From contig CAMPKR010000197.1 in NCBI GenBank assembly GCA_946887345.1, positions 1 to 5,166 on the forward strand: a stretch of 5,166 nt of DNA, given 5' to 3'. Within the stretch, counting starts at the first letter, position 1, and the number at the start of each line of letters is the position of its first letter. This stretch comes from an uncultured Bacteroidota bacterium (GTDB taxonomy: Bacteria > Bacteroidota > Bacteroidia > Chitinophagales > Chitinophagaceae). Shown here piece after piece: positions 4,380 through 5,166 of this stretch. The notes below the pieces were generated by a model. It saw only the letters and a program-made list of their open reading frames with translations. It did no database searches and was not told the origin of the DNA. Both the position numbers and the translations under genes were made by a program.

Positions 4380-5166
4380 ATGTTCGGTAGAGCTGTAGGA
4401 GTATTTATTATTTTGTCTTTATTGTATGTACCTGTTTCAGCGCAGGACGTCATTACTGATCTGTTACGTCTAGACAGGTCAATCCGCAGCGATTCAATTT
4501 ACCGCTGGTATAGGTTGACCCTGAGGCAAAAGGGTTCCGCACCCGCAATGGCCGTAATGATAGATAAAATAATGGCCCAGGCCAGGGAAACAAATGATAA
4601 GGAAGGAATTGCTGTTTCTTATTTTATAAAGGGACAATATTATTGTACTGTACTTGAGAATCCTCAAATGGGCGTACAGTACGTCAAACAAGCAATTGAA
4701 ATAGCTCAAAAAGAAGGTTTTGAAATGGACAAGGCAAGGTTCATGCATCACCTCGGCATGCATTTTTTTCATACAGATAATATATCATCTGCAATCGAGT
4801 ACTTGATAAGAGCCCACGAAAAATTCGATGAGCTGGATTATAAGGATAAAGAGGCTGGCCAATATCACTTCAGCATAGCCTATGTATATTTTCACCTGCA
4901 TAATTATAAAGAGGCCCTTAAATATTTGTTAGCATCACATAGTTGTGCTGTGGAAGATCATTATATGATGCAACAGATCGAAAATACTACAGGGCTTGTC
5001 TATATGGAACTGAACCAAATGGACAGTGCTATTATTTATTTTCAAAAGACTCTTGACATAGCAACTGCAAATAAGGATACAGTCTGGATGGGCATTGCTT
5101 CGGGCAATATTGGTGACATTTATTTGAAGCGCAACATGTATGATACTGCAATGTTGTATTATAAAG
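4380..5166 (+). CDS. Secreted or membrane TPR protein, 5' part only
   Basis: The frame stays open from 4380 to the window end, giving 262 codons of a longer protein. The ATG at 4380 begins MFGRAVGVFIILSLLYVPVS, a signal peptide with a positive n-region, a hydrophobic core (6-19) and likely cleavage after Ala21 (VSA-QD). Earlier in-frame ATGs at 4347 and 4191 would put extra residues before the signal. At least five tetratricopeptide-like repeats follow, at about residues 76-112, 117-152, 157-190, 197-231 and 235 to the edge, with patterns such as YKEALKYL, MDSAIIYF and YDTAMLYY. These helical repeats bind partner proteins. In Bacteroidota such exported TPR arrays often precede a membrane segment and a histidine kinase or a LuxR/AraC-type output domain, but that part lies outside the window. 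No clear promoter or Shine-Dalgarno is visible. Confidence 0.88.
   Translation, partial: MFGRAVGVFIILSLLYVPVSAQDVITDLLRLDRSIRSDSIYRWYRLTLRQKGSAPAMAVMIDKIMAQARETNDKEGIAVSYFIKGQYYCTVLENPQMGVQYVKQAIEIAQKEGFEMDKARFMHHLGMHFFHTDNISSAIEYLIRAHEKFDELDYKDKEAGQYHFSIAYVYFHLHNYKEALKYLLASHSCAVEDHYMMQQIENTTGLVYMELNQMDSAIIYFQKTLDIATANKDTVWMGIASGNIGDIYLKRNMYDTAMLYYK

Noticed and set aside
4494..4772. 92-residue minus-strand frame
   Set aside because: Antisense to the TPR coding sequence.

Overview
The window looks like a chromosomal segment of a Bacteroidota bacterium, probably of the Chitinophagaceae/Sphingobacteriia type. This rests on TAnnTTTG-type -7 boxes ahead of both tRNA genes, the absence of clear Shine-Dalgarno sequences before the main genes, a HAMP-less histidine kinase with a SKETAHQLGTPLSS H-box, a lipoprotein MsrA, and an integrase whose N-terminus (SFGLLFYLKKP...) is typical of this phylum. 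Taxonomy is inference; no marker gene fixes the genus.

Left part (1-2400), ordinary core genome: an orphan membrane sensor histidine kinase (89-1225, +), tRNA-Leu(GAG) (1308-1392, +) with promoter and terminator, a convergent lipoprotein-type msrA (1429-2103, -), and tRNA-Ser(UGA) (2256-2340, +) with promoter and terminator. The two tRNA promoters share an identical 16-base upstream element at the same distance from the -7 box.

Middle part (2400-3680), remains of a mobile element next to tRNA-Ser: a tyrosine recombinase reduced to its first ~57 and last ~35 codons, fused out of frame (2591-2883); a small MGE-associated winged-helix-like protein on the opposite strand (2884-3213), whose stop codon abuts the recombinase end; a + strand fragment resembling DUF4209-type proteins (3221-~3516); and an XRE-family HTH regulator on the minus strand (3457-3678). 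The last two lose their recognisable sequence at the same point, about 3515, which looks like a deletion or recombination junction. The simplest reading is an element that entered at the tRNA-Ser gene and then decayed by deletion. No second attachment site is visible in the window.

Right part (3680-5166): about 700 bases with no convincing gene but several inverted repeats and a bidirectional terminator-like structure. Then the 5' part of a secreted or membrane-directed TPR protein (4380 to beyond 5166) that runs off the window, so its C-terminal output domain, if any, is unseen.

I found no CRISPR array, rRNA, complete insertion sequence or intact new defence system. The most interesting content is the scrambled element remnant beside tRNA-Ser.
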